This document shows positions 1 to 6,464 of a stretch of DNA of 7,033 nucleotides, piece after piece; the first letter of the stretch is position 1, and each line of letters begins with the position of its first letter. The translations under genes and the position numbers were made by a program. Below the pieces are notes generated by a model. That model was not told where the DNA came from. It saw only the letters and a list, made by a program, of their open reading frames with translations, and did not search any database. Origin of the DNA: CAZQDP01 sp964592375 (GTDB lineage: Bacteria > Bacillota > Clostridia > RUG12999); assembly GCA_964592375.1 (NCBI GenBank), contig CAZQDP010000088.1, forward strand, positions 1 to 7,033, written 5' to 3'.

Positions 1-3000
1 TCGCAGTAGGAAACCTCGCAGTCACTGGTATCATACAAAGTAACACCGGCACTGAGGGTAGCTGTTGTGCTCAGCTCGGTAAAATTTTGAATTTTACAAT
101 TGCTGATGGTATTGTATCTACTTTTTGCATCCGGATAAGTAGTGCGGCTTAGCGGATTGTATACACAAATCCCGCCTGTGCCCACATGCTCAATCCAGCA
201 GCCGTAAATATTGATATATTCATTGTCTTCATATACATTAATGCCCATGCCGCCTATATTTTTAAAATGGCAGTTTTTGATATCAATGTTATCCGTGTGC
301 CTAAGGGTAATTCCGGCGCCTAAGTTCGTAGATATTGCAAATTTAGAGCCGTATAGATACAAGCCGTCAAAGGTAATATTTTTCACATGTGTACCGATGG
401 CAGAGCCTGCTACATTGATAATGCTCAGTACCTCCGGAAGTAAAATGGTACTGCTACTCGGATTGCCATCCATGGGCCAATAGTACAAATCACCGTTTGG
501 TTCATCGTAATACAGCTCACCCGGCGTATCAAGAAGCTCGTAAATTCCTTCAATAAAATACCTATCCTTGGCTTTTGTACCATCTGAAACGACACTGCCA
601 AATGGCGTAGTGAAATTAATTTTCCTTTGAGTTATATCGGTATCAATGGAGGAAATCTGCCGATGATCCATGCCCCAGTCGGGTGTGCCGCCATAGCACC
701 ACCACACCACCTTTGCACTGGCAGGCCACGCAAATTTTGTCCAGCCGGAAGGATTGAGGTCATTGGCATAATATTGAAGGTAATATCCGGCCGGATCTCC
801 CGACTCGGAAATAAGGTAACTGCCGGCATTGGGCTGATAATCCTTGTCTGCCTTAAAATTAGGATATCTAGCCACCCTACCAAGCTTTTCATTTTCATAG
901 ATATTGCCGATTGTAAGGCCTGTGCCTACATTGACCTTATACATACTTGTGCCGGTTACCTGCGTCCACCCGGTGAGATTTCTGCCCCCGATGATGCGCG
1001 CACTCCCCACGGCATCCTTATTTTTATAGATTATTTTATAACCGTTGGTACCTGAATCTTGATCGGTTAGTTGGAATGTGCTACTCGTATAGTAATCACC
1101 CTGTGCCAAATACACGGTAATATCATGCGTCATATAGGAATTATAGGCTCTGATAATATAACGAGCCCTTTCAAGGGTGCGAAACGGTAGGCTTGTGGTG
1201 CCCGGATTGGTATCGCTACCGGTGGGGGATACATACAACTGCTGCACATCTGCATTTACATTTGTGGGCATGCCACCATAGGACCTCAAATTATCAAACC
1301 CGGCCTTGTATGTGCCCACTCCCGTTCCCGTAGAAATCACAAATGAAGTGTATTTTACCTCACCCACGGGAGGATAATCCGGAGATACGGAGGATGTTAG
1401 CACACCCTTATGACGGTATTCAAAGGAATAGGTCGAAACCTTATGGCTATTTAAATACACATCGTAAGCTTGCTCCTCGGGCTTTACATGAATTTGCAAC
1501 TTGTGTTTTTTCGTCGCTGTCCCGGCAAGCATTTGAGCATGAGTATTGTAATCGTATATTACATTTCCACTGGCACCAGCTGTATACCCGGCCATATTGT
1601 TGATACTTTGTTTGCTCAGAAGTAAATGGATATACCCTTTCTCCGCACTGGTTCCATTGTTGTCCTTTCCGTTAATGGCAAGGCTCATACCGGCAGTAGA
1701 TTCTGCCACAGGCATATAATCAAACTCAACTGTAAAAGCCCCTGAGGCAGGCGAAGTGAAATTATAGCGAATACTGGGCGGACCATATCCTACCGGAGTA
1801 GGCGACGGCCAAGTTTTATCAAAATATAAGTATTTATCACTACCTGTGCCTTGTCTGGTGAATATACTGGTTAAATTCCCGGTGTCACCCGGAGCCGCGG
1901 TGGCGCCTGCAATACCGGAATCAAAGGTATCCTGCGATATAAAAGTGGTGCCACTTGCCTCAGGAGGTGCTGTGCGAGAGGGATTGGTTACCGGGCTTGG
2001 CGCAGGCGTCGTATCTGCACCAATGGCATTATAATCCAAATGCGCCATGGCAGGTGCCAGATACGCATCTGCAAAGTTTGCACTCACGGGTATGTACTTT
2101 TTACCCTCTGCAACAATGAGCGTAGGTGCAGAGACTTCTCCCGATAAATTAAAATAGCTTTTAATGGATGCCAAATCGGTTGCTTGTCCCGCTTTTACCT
2201 TGAATTTCATTACCGTCGTAAATTCATTGCCAGAAGCCGGACTGTAATGGATACTTAGTTGTTCACTATATGCTTTTTCAAAACCAACAGATGCATAATA
2301 TACCGTTGGCAAGCTGTGCACAAGAACCTTTAGGGTCTTTCGATAGCCGGTTGGCATATTGGAATAGGTCGCAAAAGTGCTTATGGTTGCATCCGTTAAA
2401 AAATCGCTGTTTTGATAAGCGTTAACGATGGTGGTTCCATCGGTTTTAACCATGTCTACCTTGTCATTTTTATAAGTTATACCAAATTTTGCGGTGCTCA
2501 GGTTGGTAAGCGGCCCATATAATTTGGATGTGATGGTTACTATGTCCCCCGAAAGAGAAGCATAACCGATAAACCCTGCATTGGTTCCGCCATATGCCTT
2601 TACGTTATCAAAGCCGCCCTTGTAGGTTCCGACGCCCGAAGCGGTGGCAATTTGAAAGCCCACAAATTTCACCTCACCCGTAGGCGGGTAATTGGAGGAC
2701 ATGGAAGAAGTCAACATTCCTTTATGCCTAAATTCAAAGGAATAAGTTGATACCTTGCCTCCATTTACAAATACATCATAGCTTTGCTCCTCAGGCTTTA
2801 CCAATACCTGCACTTTGTATTTAACCGAAGGGGTACCGGCACTCATTTGTGAGGGCGTGTTTTTCGTGGGGAAAATGCTACCGCTTGTGCCGCCCATGGC
2901 ACCTGCGATATTGAGAATATCGGATTTGCTGATACTGCAATTTGCAAACCATTCCTCCGCACCTGCGCCGCCATTTCCTTTGCCGAAAAACAGCAGGCTA

Positions 3001-4007
3001 AAAGCTCCTTGCGCCGGTGTGGGTGCGGGAGAGATATCCACAGGCATATAATCAAATTCCACTGTGAAAGGTCCCGAGGATTGAGACGCAAAATTATATC
3101 TGATTGCAGGTGCAGATGTGCCGTACACGTAATCAAAGTACATAAATTTATCCGTACTGCCTTTTACTGTAATGGAGTTCGGCCCATCTGCCGGTTTTGT
3201 AACTGTTCCTGCAGGCGTTCCACTCTCAAAATTATCCAGCGCAACATAATTTGTACCAACCATGGGAGGCGATGCCGTGCGAGTGGGATTATTCACACTG
3301 TTGCCAGGTGCCGGCGTTGGGTCGGTGCCAATGGCCGTGTAGTCTATATGAGCAATGGCCGGTGCCACATACGCATCCGCAAAATTGCCGGATACGGGAA
3401 TAAATTTTTTCGCTGAAGCGGTAATTAAAGTGGGCGCAGATACTTCCCCCGAAAGTCCGAAATAGCTCTTGATGGATGTGAGGTCCGTCGCTTGTCCGGT
3501 CTTAATCTTGAATTTCATTGTGACTGTAAACTCTGCGCCTGCTGAAGGATTGTAATCCCTGCTTATCTGATTTGCAAGCGGACTGTCAAATCCGGCGGAT
3601 GCAAAGTATACAGAGGGCAGGCTGTGAACGAGCACCTTTAAGGTTTTTCTAAAATCCGTGGGTACATTGGTGTACGTTGCAATTCCGGTGACATCTGTAT
3701 CTGTCATAAAATCGCTGTTTTGATATGCGCTTACAATCGTTGTCGCGTCCGTTTTCACCATATCTACCTTATCCTTGTTATAGGTCACTCCAAACTTGGC
3801 ACAGCTAAGCTTGGTAATTGGCCCATAAAGGGTTGCATTGATGGTGACTACACTTCCCGAAAGAGAAGCATAACCCACAAATCCGGCGCCGCTGCCAAGG
3901 ACTGTGCTTCCGCTCATGGATATCCCGGATGTGCTGACTCTTCCGAATGTACATACCGAAAGTAGTAACATGACCACCAAGACCAGTGAAAAACTCTTTC
4001 TTACCAT
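1..4007 (-). CDS. Large secreted modular protein: signal peptide, two cohesin-like + jelly-roll repeats, right-handed beta-helix (GH141-like); C-terminus off the window
   Basis: I translated this frame from the ATG at 4007 to the left edge and found no stop, giving at least 1335 residues. The start follows an ideal AGGAGG at 7 nt, and in-frame stops lie upstream. Residues 1-26 are signal-peptide-like: R3 K4, then a hydrophobic core 6-19. LSVC (16-19) resembles a lipobox but has Val before the Cys, so a lipoprotein is unlikely. Residues 42-474 and 478-912 are tandem copies of cohesin/CBM2-3-like sandwich, TPAP linker and LamG-like domain. From about 921 the pattern YVSPTGSD...PFRTLERAR (from Y925), GGRNLTGW (1007-1014), ELYYDEPNGDLYYWP (1164-1178) and NITFDG (1210-1215), followed by beta-helix coils rich in N, G and C, is typical of GH141-like right-handed beta-helix proteins. 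It probably binds and cleaves a polysaccharide outside the cell; activity and substrate are inferred. No dockerin, S-layer or sortase motif is visible, but the C-terminus is absent. It has its own promoter, separate from xylB. Confidence 0.88.
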   Translation of the reverse strand, partial: MVRKSFSLVLVVMLLLSVCTFGRVSTSGISMSGSTVLGSGAGFVGYASLSGSVVTINATLYGPITKLSCAKFGVTYNKDKVDMVKTDATTIVSAYQNSDFMTDTDVTGIATYTNVPTDFRKTLKVLVHSLPSVYFASAGFDSPLANQISRDYNPSAGAEFTVTMKFKIKTGQATDLTSIKSYFGLSGEVSAPTLITASAKKFIPVSGNFADAYVAPAIAHIDYTAIGTDPTPAPGNSVNNPTRTASPPMVGTNYVALDNFESGTPAGTVTKPADGPNSITVKGSTDKFMYFDYVYGTSAPAIRYNFASQSSGPFTVEFDYMPVDISPAPTPAQGAFSLLFFGKGNGGAGAEEWFANCSISKSDILNIAGAMGGTSGSIFPTKNTPSQMSAGTPSVKYKVQVLVKPEEQSYDVFVNGGKVSTYSFEFRHKGMLTSSMSSNYPPTGEVKFVGFQIATASGVGTYKGGFDNVKAYGGTNAGFIGYASLSGDIVTITSKLYGPLTNLSTAKFGITYKNDKVDMVKTDGTTIVNAYQNSDFLTDATISTFATYSNMPTGYRKTLKVLVHSLPTVYYASVGFEKAYSEQLSIHYSPASGNEFTTVMKFKVKAGQATDLASIKSYFNLSGEVSAPTLIVAEGKKYIPVSANFADAYLAPAMAHLDYNAIGADTTPAPSPVTNPSRTAPPEASGTTFISQDTFDSGIAGATAAPGDTGNLTSIFTRQGTGSDKYLYFDKTWPSPTPVGYGPPSIRYNFTSPASGAFTVEFDYMPVAESTAGMSLAINGKDNNGTSAEKGYIHLLLSKQSINNMAGYTAGASGNVIYDYNTHAQMLAGTATKKHKLQIHVKPEEQAYDVYLNSHKVSTYSFEYRHKGVLTSSVSPDYPPVGEVKYTSFVISTGTGVGTYKAGFDNLRSYGGMPTNVNADVQQLYVSPTGSDTNPGTTSLPFRTLERARYIIRAYNSYMTHDITVYLAQGDYYTSSTFQLTDQDSGTNGYKIIYKNKDAVGSARIIGGRNLTGWTQVTGTSMYKVNVGTGLTIGNIYENEKLGRVARYPNFKADKDYQPNAGSYLISESGDPAGYYLQYYANDLNPSGWTKFAWPASAKVVWWCYGGTPDWGMDHRQISSIDTDITQRKINFTTPFGSVVSDGTKAKDRYFIEGIYELLDTPGELYYDEPNGDLYYWPMDGNPSSSTILLPEVLSIINVAGSAIGTHVKNITFDGLYLYGSKFAISTNLGAGITLRHTDNIDIKNCHFKNIGGMGINVYEDNEYINIYGCWIEHVGTGGICVYNPLSRTTYPDAKSRYNTISNCKIQNFTELSTTATLSAGVTLYDTSDCEVSYC
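1272..2576 (-). repeat. Tandem module copy 2 (residues 478-912): cohesin-like domain, linker, LamG-like domain
   Basis: Copy 2 starts at GFIGYASLSG, 436 residues (1308 nt) after copy 1, and ends at FDNLRSYGG. Part A (478-666) aligns with copy 1 without gaps at about 70% identity (my own count: roughly 58 differences in about 190 positions). Part B (about 684-912) is clearly homologous but more diverged and needs a net two-residue insertion. KPEEQ, KVSTYSFE and FTVEFDYMPV are shared blocks. At DNA level there are exact short runs, for example over GYASLSG and YQNSDF, but synonymous changes are frequent, so the duplication is not very recent. Confidence 0.85.
2586..3884 (-). repeat. Tandem module copy 1 (residues 42-474): cohesin-like domain, linker, LamG-like domain
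   Basis: Copy 1 starts at GFVGYASLSG and ends at FDNVKAYGG. Part A, residues 42-230, has the cohesin-fold look: an AKFGVTYNKDKVDMVK strand pair and later an FTVTMKFKIKTGQ strand, comparable with the 'Y-D-N-V-L-E' and 'K-V-K-S-G' segments of cohesins. This is a resemblance by eye, and CBM2/CBM3-type or other Ig-like sandwiches fit too. TPAP at 231-234 opens a Pro/Thr-rich linker. Part B, about 250-474, has FTVEFDYMP, KPEEQSYDVFVNG and FDNVKAYGG, the usual marks of a concanavalin-A/LamG-like jelly roll that binds carbohydrate. A PAPTP stretch lies inside part B of this copy only. Confidence 0.85.
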
Positions 4008-4014
4008 GAATATT

Positions 4015-4021
4015 CCTCCTT
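4015..4021 (-). promoter_or_regulatory. Ribosome binding site of the large secreted protein
   Basis: On the minus strand AAGGAGG ends 7 nt before the ATG at 4007. It is a near-perfect anti-16S match and fixes this start over upstream ATGs, which have in-frame stops between them and this gene. Confidence 0.9.
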
Positions 4022-4031
4022 AGATTATACT

Positions 4032-4052
4032 TTAAAGACGACTCGTCTTTAA
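4032..4052 (-). promoter_or_regulatory. Perfect 21-bp palindrome in the leader, next to the RBS
   Basis: The arm TTAAAGACGA is followed by one central base and its exact reverse complement. It lies 10 nt upstream of the Shine-Dalgarno. It could be an operator for a dimeric regulator, or in RNA a 9-bp hairpin with a 3-nt loop that controls ribosome access or protects the mRNA 5' region. No T tract follows, so it is not a terminator. Confidence 0.6.
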
Positions 4053-4064
4053 TCCGCACATCAT

Positions 4065-4175
4065 TTACCGACCGAGAAATTGGCACTGACTTTTGCAGTA
4101 AAAGGTAGAAAGAAAAAGAACGAAAATTGCGGCATATTTAAATAACAGCCGGTGAAAACGCATTTTAGCACTCAT
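4065..4175 (-). CDS. Possible small leader ORF, 36 residues, membrane or signal-peptide-like
   Basis: An ATG at 4175 opens a 36-codon frame ending in TAA at 4065-4067. The product starts MSAKMRFHRLLFKYAAIFVL: a basic N-terminus (K4, R6, R9, K13) followed by a hydrophobic stretch (about 14-27) and a short tail with two Cys, like a small membrane protein or a stranded signal peptide. It lies inside the transcribed leader and in the same frame as the large gene, separated by stops. No Shine-Dalgarno precedes either possible ATG (codons 1 and 5), which is the main argument against it. I do not recognise a family. Confidence 0.2.
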   Translation of the reverse strand: MSAKMRFHRLLFKYAAIFVLFLSTFYCKSQCQFLGR

Positions 4176-4311
4176 TTATTGTTGATAAAATAAAATTTTG
4201 ATTTTTGCATGAACATGCTTAATATTAACTTTGTATATGGATTGAAACTCTCCGGTTCGCGGTACAGTAATCAGTACAAGAATAAACAGAATATCATTTA
4301 TGTGTGCCTTT

Positions 4312-4340
4312 ATTATACCACATATCATGTTACTCGTCTA
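4312..4340 (-). promoter_or_regulatory. Sigma-A-like promoter for the large secreted protein
   Basis: The -10 is TATAAT at 4312-4317 (perfect) and the -35 is TAGACG at 4335-4340 (four of six to TTGACA), with a 17-nt spacer. It sits downstream of the xylB terminator and directs leftward transcription starting near 4305, giving a leader of about 300 nt before the ATG at 4007. The start point is predicted, not mapped. Confidence 0.6.
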
Positions 4341-4384
4341 TACTCAAAAAGATTATTTTTGTATATATTAGGCTCTAAATAACA

Positions 4385-4413
4385 AAAAATCCCCCTATTG
4401 TAGGGAGATTTTT
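4385..4413 (-). terminator. Rho-independent terminator of the xylB operon, possibly bidirectional
   Basis: A 13-bp stem (4385-4397 with 4401-4413, one G-U pair in the minus-strand transcript) closes a 3-nt loop. It is GC-rich near the loop (CTCCCTA/TAGGGGG) and ends in a T run on the minus strand. It lies 35 nt past the xylB stop. The plus-strand transcript would also end in T-rich sequence, but no plus-strand gene reads into it. Confidence 0.88.
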
Positions 4414-4447
4414 ATAATTTTTTACTAGTTTTTCACCTATTTGATGT

Positions 4448-5968
4448 TCAGCCTTGCATCTGCGCGAATTGCTCCTTCAAAGCAGTGTATAACTGCTGAT
4501 ACATGGCATATTGCTTTGCATATGCTGCCGAATTTTGTGCAACTGGCAACTGGCTTGCGGTTACTTTAATAGCAATATCGCATGCTTCGGGTACACTTTT
4601 ATATATTCCGACCCCTGTTCCTGCCAGCAGTGCCGCACCAAGTGCAGGTCCTTGCGCGGAATTGATGGTAACCATGGGCGTAGCAAACATATCTGCTTGC
4701 ATCTGTCGCCACAGCTTGCTATTGCCGCCGCCGCCTGAGGCTCTTACTTCACTAACGTCAATACCCATTTTTCGGATCAGTTCCATGCAGTCTTTTAAAG
4801 AATAGGTTACCCCTTCCATTACCGCCCTTAGCATATCTCTTTTTGTATGCTTAGCAGATAAACCAAAAAACACGCCTCTGGCATATGGATCTAGATGAGG
4901 TGTTCTCTCTCCCATCAGATATGGTAAATAAATAAGTCCGCCGCATCCTGCATCCACCCTATCTGCCTCTTGATCCATCAGATAATAAGGGTCAACCTCC
5001 ATATTCTTAGCCGCGTGCATCTCGCTTTCACAGAAATTATCCCGGAACCATTTAAGGGAGAGCCCGGCCGCTTGCGTTACACCCATTACGTGCCAAGTAT
5101 CCGGAATGGCATGACAAAAGGTATGCACCCTTCCCTGCGGGTCAATGGTCACTTTGTCTGCATACGCAAATACAACGCCAGAGGTGCCAATGGTGGAAGA
5201 CACCACGCCACTTTTCACAATGCCGCTACCAATGGCGCCGGCCGCTTGATCTCCGCCCCCACCTGCAACGGGCGTGCCCGGTAAAAGCCCTGTTTCCATT
5301 GCGGCGGCGCGATGCAACTTGCCACTGATTTCGTAGGATTCATACACCGTCCCAAGCATGGATTTGTCTATCCCAAGCTTCGTTAGCACCTCATCGCTCC
5401 ATTTGCGCTGTGGCACGTCCAAAAGCTGCATACCGCTTGCATCCGATACCTCGGTCGCGAATTCTCCGGTTAGTTTAAAGCGTATATAATCCTTTGGCAG
5501 AAGAATTTTTCTGCATTTTTCATAGTTTTGTGGCTCATTGTTTTTAACCCACATAATTTTTGAGGCGGTAAATCCGGTCAGCGCCGGATTGGCTGTAATT
5601 TCAATTAAACGCTCCTTGCCGATAAGTGAGGTAATCTGCATGCATTCCTTGCCTGTTCTTTGGTCACACCAAATGATGGATTTGCGAATAACCTCATTAT
5701 TTTCATCCAGCATCACAAGACCGTGCATTTGTCCGGATAAACCAATTGCCGAAATCTCCTCACCCTTCACGCCGCTTTTATTAAGCGTTTGCCTGATGGT
5801 TTCTACAACCGCATTCCACCAATCTGCCGGCTCCTGCTCCGCCCAAAGTGCGCTCTGTTGATAGAGCGGATACTCGCAGAGTGCAGATGCTTTGGTGTTT
5901 CCCACTTCATCAAATAAAACTGTTTTTGTTCCTGAGGTGCCAATATCAATTCCCAATAAATATGCCAT
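4448..5968 (-). CDS. xylB: Xylulokinase (FGGY family), EC 2.7.1.17
   Basis: This cytoplasmic enzyme phosphorylates D-xylulose with ATP to D-xylulose 5-phosphate, the entry of xylose into the pentose phosphate pathway. The 506 residues match the usual length of about 480-515. Visible marks: the N-terminal phosphate-binding GIDIGTSGTK (6-15), SGQMHG (78-83), typical of xylulokinases rather than glycerol or ribulose kinases, the NPALTGFTASK segment, the GGGGDQAAGA motif with the probable catalytic base D240, GERTPHLDPYARG from 353, and the C-terminal ASGGGGNS ATP-site loop. The start has GGAGGAG about 5-7 nt upstream. It is the last gene of the operon, 28 nt after the phosphoesterase, and is followed by a strong terminator. 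No xylose isomerase gene (xylA) is adjacent in the window; ketose kinases of this family can act on related sugars, but the motifs favour xylulose. Confidence 0.95.
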   Translation of the reverse strand: MAYLLGIDIGTSGTKTVLFDEVGNTKASALCEYPLYQQSALWAEQEPADWWNAVVETIRQTLNKSGVKGEEISAIGLSGQMHGLVMLDENNEVIRKSIIWCDQRTGKECMQITSLIGKERLIEITANPALTGFTASKIMWVKNNEPQNYEKCRKILLPKDYIRFKLTGEFATEVSDASGMQLLDVPQRKWSDEVLTKLGIDKSMLGTVYESYEISGKLHRAAAMETGLLPGTPVAGGGGDQAAGAIGSGIVKSGVVSSTIGTSGVVFAYADKVTIDPQGRVHTFCHAIPDTWHVMGVTQAAGLSLKWFRDNFCESEMHAAKNMEVDPYYLMDQEADRVDAGCGGLIYLPYLMGERTPHLDPYARGVFFGLSAKHTKRDMLRAVMEGVTYSLKDCMELIRKMGIDVSEVRASGGGGNSKLWRQMQADMFATPMVTINSAQGPALGAALLAGTGVGIYKSVPEACDIAIKVTASQLPVAQNSAAYAKQYAMYQQLYTALKEQFAQMQG

Positions 5969-5973
5969 TATAT

Positions 5974-5980
5974 CTCCTCC
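5974..5980 (-). promoter_or_regulatory. Ribosome binding site of xylB
   Basis: GGAGGAG on the minus strand precedes the ATG at 5968 by 5 nt (7 nt from the GGAGG core). It lies in the 28-nt gap after the phosphoesterase stop, and no promoter or terminator is seen there, which supports co-transcription. Confidence 0.85.
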
Positions 5981-5996
5981 ATTTTACATCGAATAT

Positions 5997-6464
5997 CTAT
6001 ACTTGAAACAAGCAAGCGCCAACTTTTGTGTGCTCTATTTCAATAATTGCAACGCTCGGCGTAGTACCGCTGTTAAACCCACCGGGGTTAATGAGATATA
6101 TCCCCTCTTTTTTTTCAATGATGGGCTGATGTGTGTGCCCATAAATGGCTATTTGTGCACCACACCGCTTTGCCGCTTGCAGCAGCAAAGCATCGGAACA
6201 CTTGACCGAAAACCCATGCCCATGGGTAAGGAAAATTTTTACGCCCTGCATTTCTATTTCCTTTGTTTGCGGCCCTCCCTCATGAGCATCCCCGTTTCCG
6301 CATACAAATTCATACCGAAAATGTGGCCAAATTGCCATGATGCGCCGCACGTCGCGAACATAATCTCCTGCATGCACAACAAGGTCGATCTCTCCAATCC
6401 TATCCATGGCAGAGAGCACATAATCTATATGCCCATGCGTGTCGGATGCGGCGAGTATTCTCAT
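5997..6464 (-). CDS. Metallophosphoesterase, YfcE/MJ0936 family
   Basis: A calcineurin-like phosphodiesterase of 155 residues, the normal size for the short YfcE/MJ0936 group. All metal-site motifs are present: SDTHGH with D8 and H10, HAGD with D34, GNGD with N57 and D59 (most relatives have GNCD), THGHG with H81, GHTH with H110 and H112, and the NPG turn at 126-128. Characterised members bind two metal ions, often manganese, and hydrolyse model phosphodiesters in the cytoplasm; the natural substrate is generally unknown. The ATG overlaps the upstream stop as ATGA, which implies translational coupling; a modest GAGG-type site lies 10 nt before it. Its place between a glycosidase-like gene and xylB is unexplained and may mean removal of a phosphorylated sugar by-product, or only chance operon membership. 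Confidence 0.92.
   Translation of the reverse strand: MRILAASDTHGHIDYVLSAMDRIGEIDLVVHAGDYVRDVRRIMAIWPHFRYEFVCGNGDAHEGGPQTKEIEMQGVKIFLTHGHGFSVKCSDALLLQAAKRCGAQIAIYGHTHQPIIEKKEGIYLINPGGFNSGTTPSVAIIEIEHTKVGACLFQV

Larger units (their letters stand above)
4008..4447. other. Intergenic region of 440 nt between xylB and the large secreted protein
   Basis: It is AT-rich and holds the xylB terminator, one good leftward promoter, the long leader, a doubtful small ORF, a short GCATG-TT-CATGC inverted repeat near 4207-4218, and the palindrome plus RBS. I see no tRNA or known riboswitch core, and no supported plus-strand gene. Confidence 0.7.

Noticed and set aside
627..1055. Plus-strand ORF of 142 codons
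   Set aside because: It lies wholly inside the minus-strand large gene, whose frame gives a coherent beta-helix protein; the plus-strand product has no recognisable domain and no ribosome binding site.
3009..3416. Plus-strand ORF of 135 codons rich in Cys and Arg
   Set aside because: It is an antisense shadow of the repeat module; its composition is an artefact of the opposite strand.
1272..3884. Possibility of an insertion sequence or transposon behind the duplicated DNA
   Set aside because: The repeated units are in-frame protein domains with many synonymous differences; there are no terminal inverted repeats or transposase motifs.
4024..4029. A second perfect TATAAT on the minus strand, next to the ribosome binding site
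   Set aside because: Transcription from it would start within the AGGAGG and remove the ribosome binding site; no good -35 is present at the right spacing.
3805..4086. Minus-strand ORF of 93 codons crossing the start of the large gene
   Set aside because: It runs in another frame over the signal peptide and repeat copy 1, which are clearly coded in the main frame, and has no Shine-Dalgarno.
4153..4166. Catabolite-responsive-element-like sequence (TGAAAACGCATTTT)
   Set aside because: It departs from the cre consensus at three positions, including the conserved 3' CA, so it is not distinguishable from chance.
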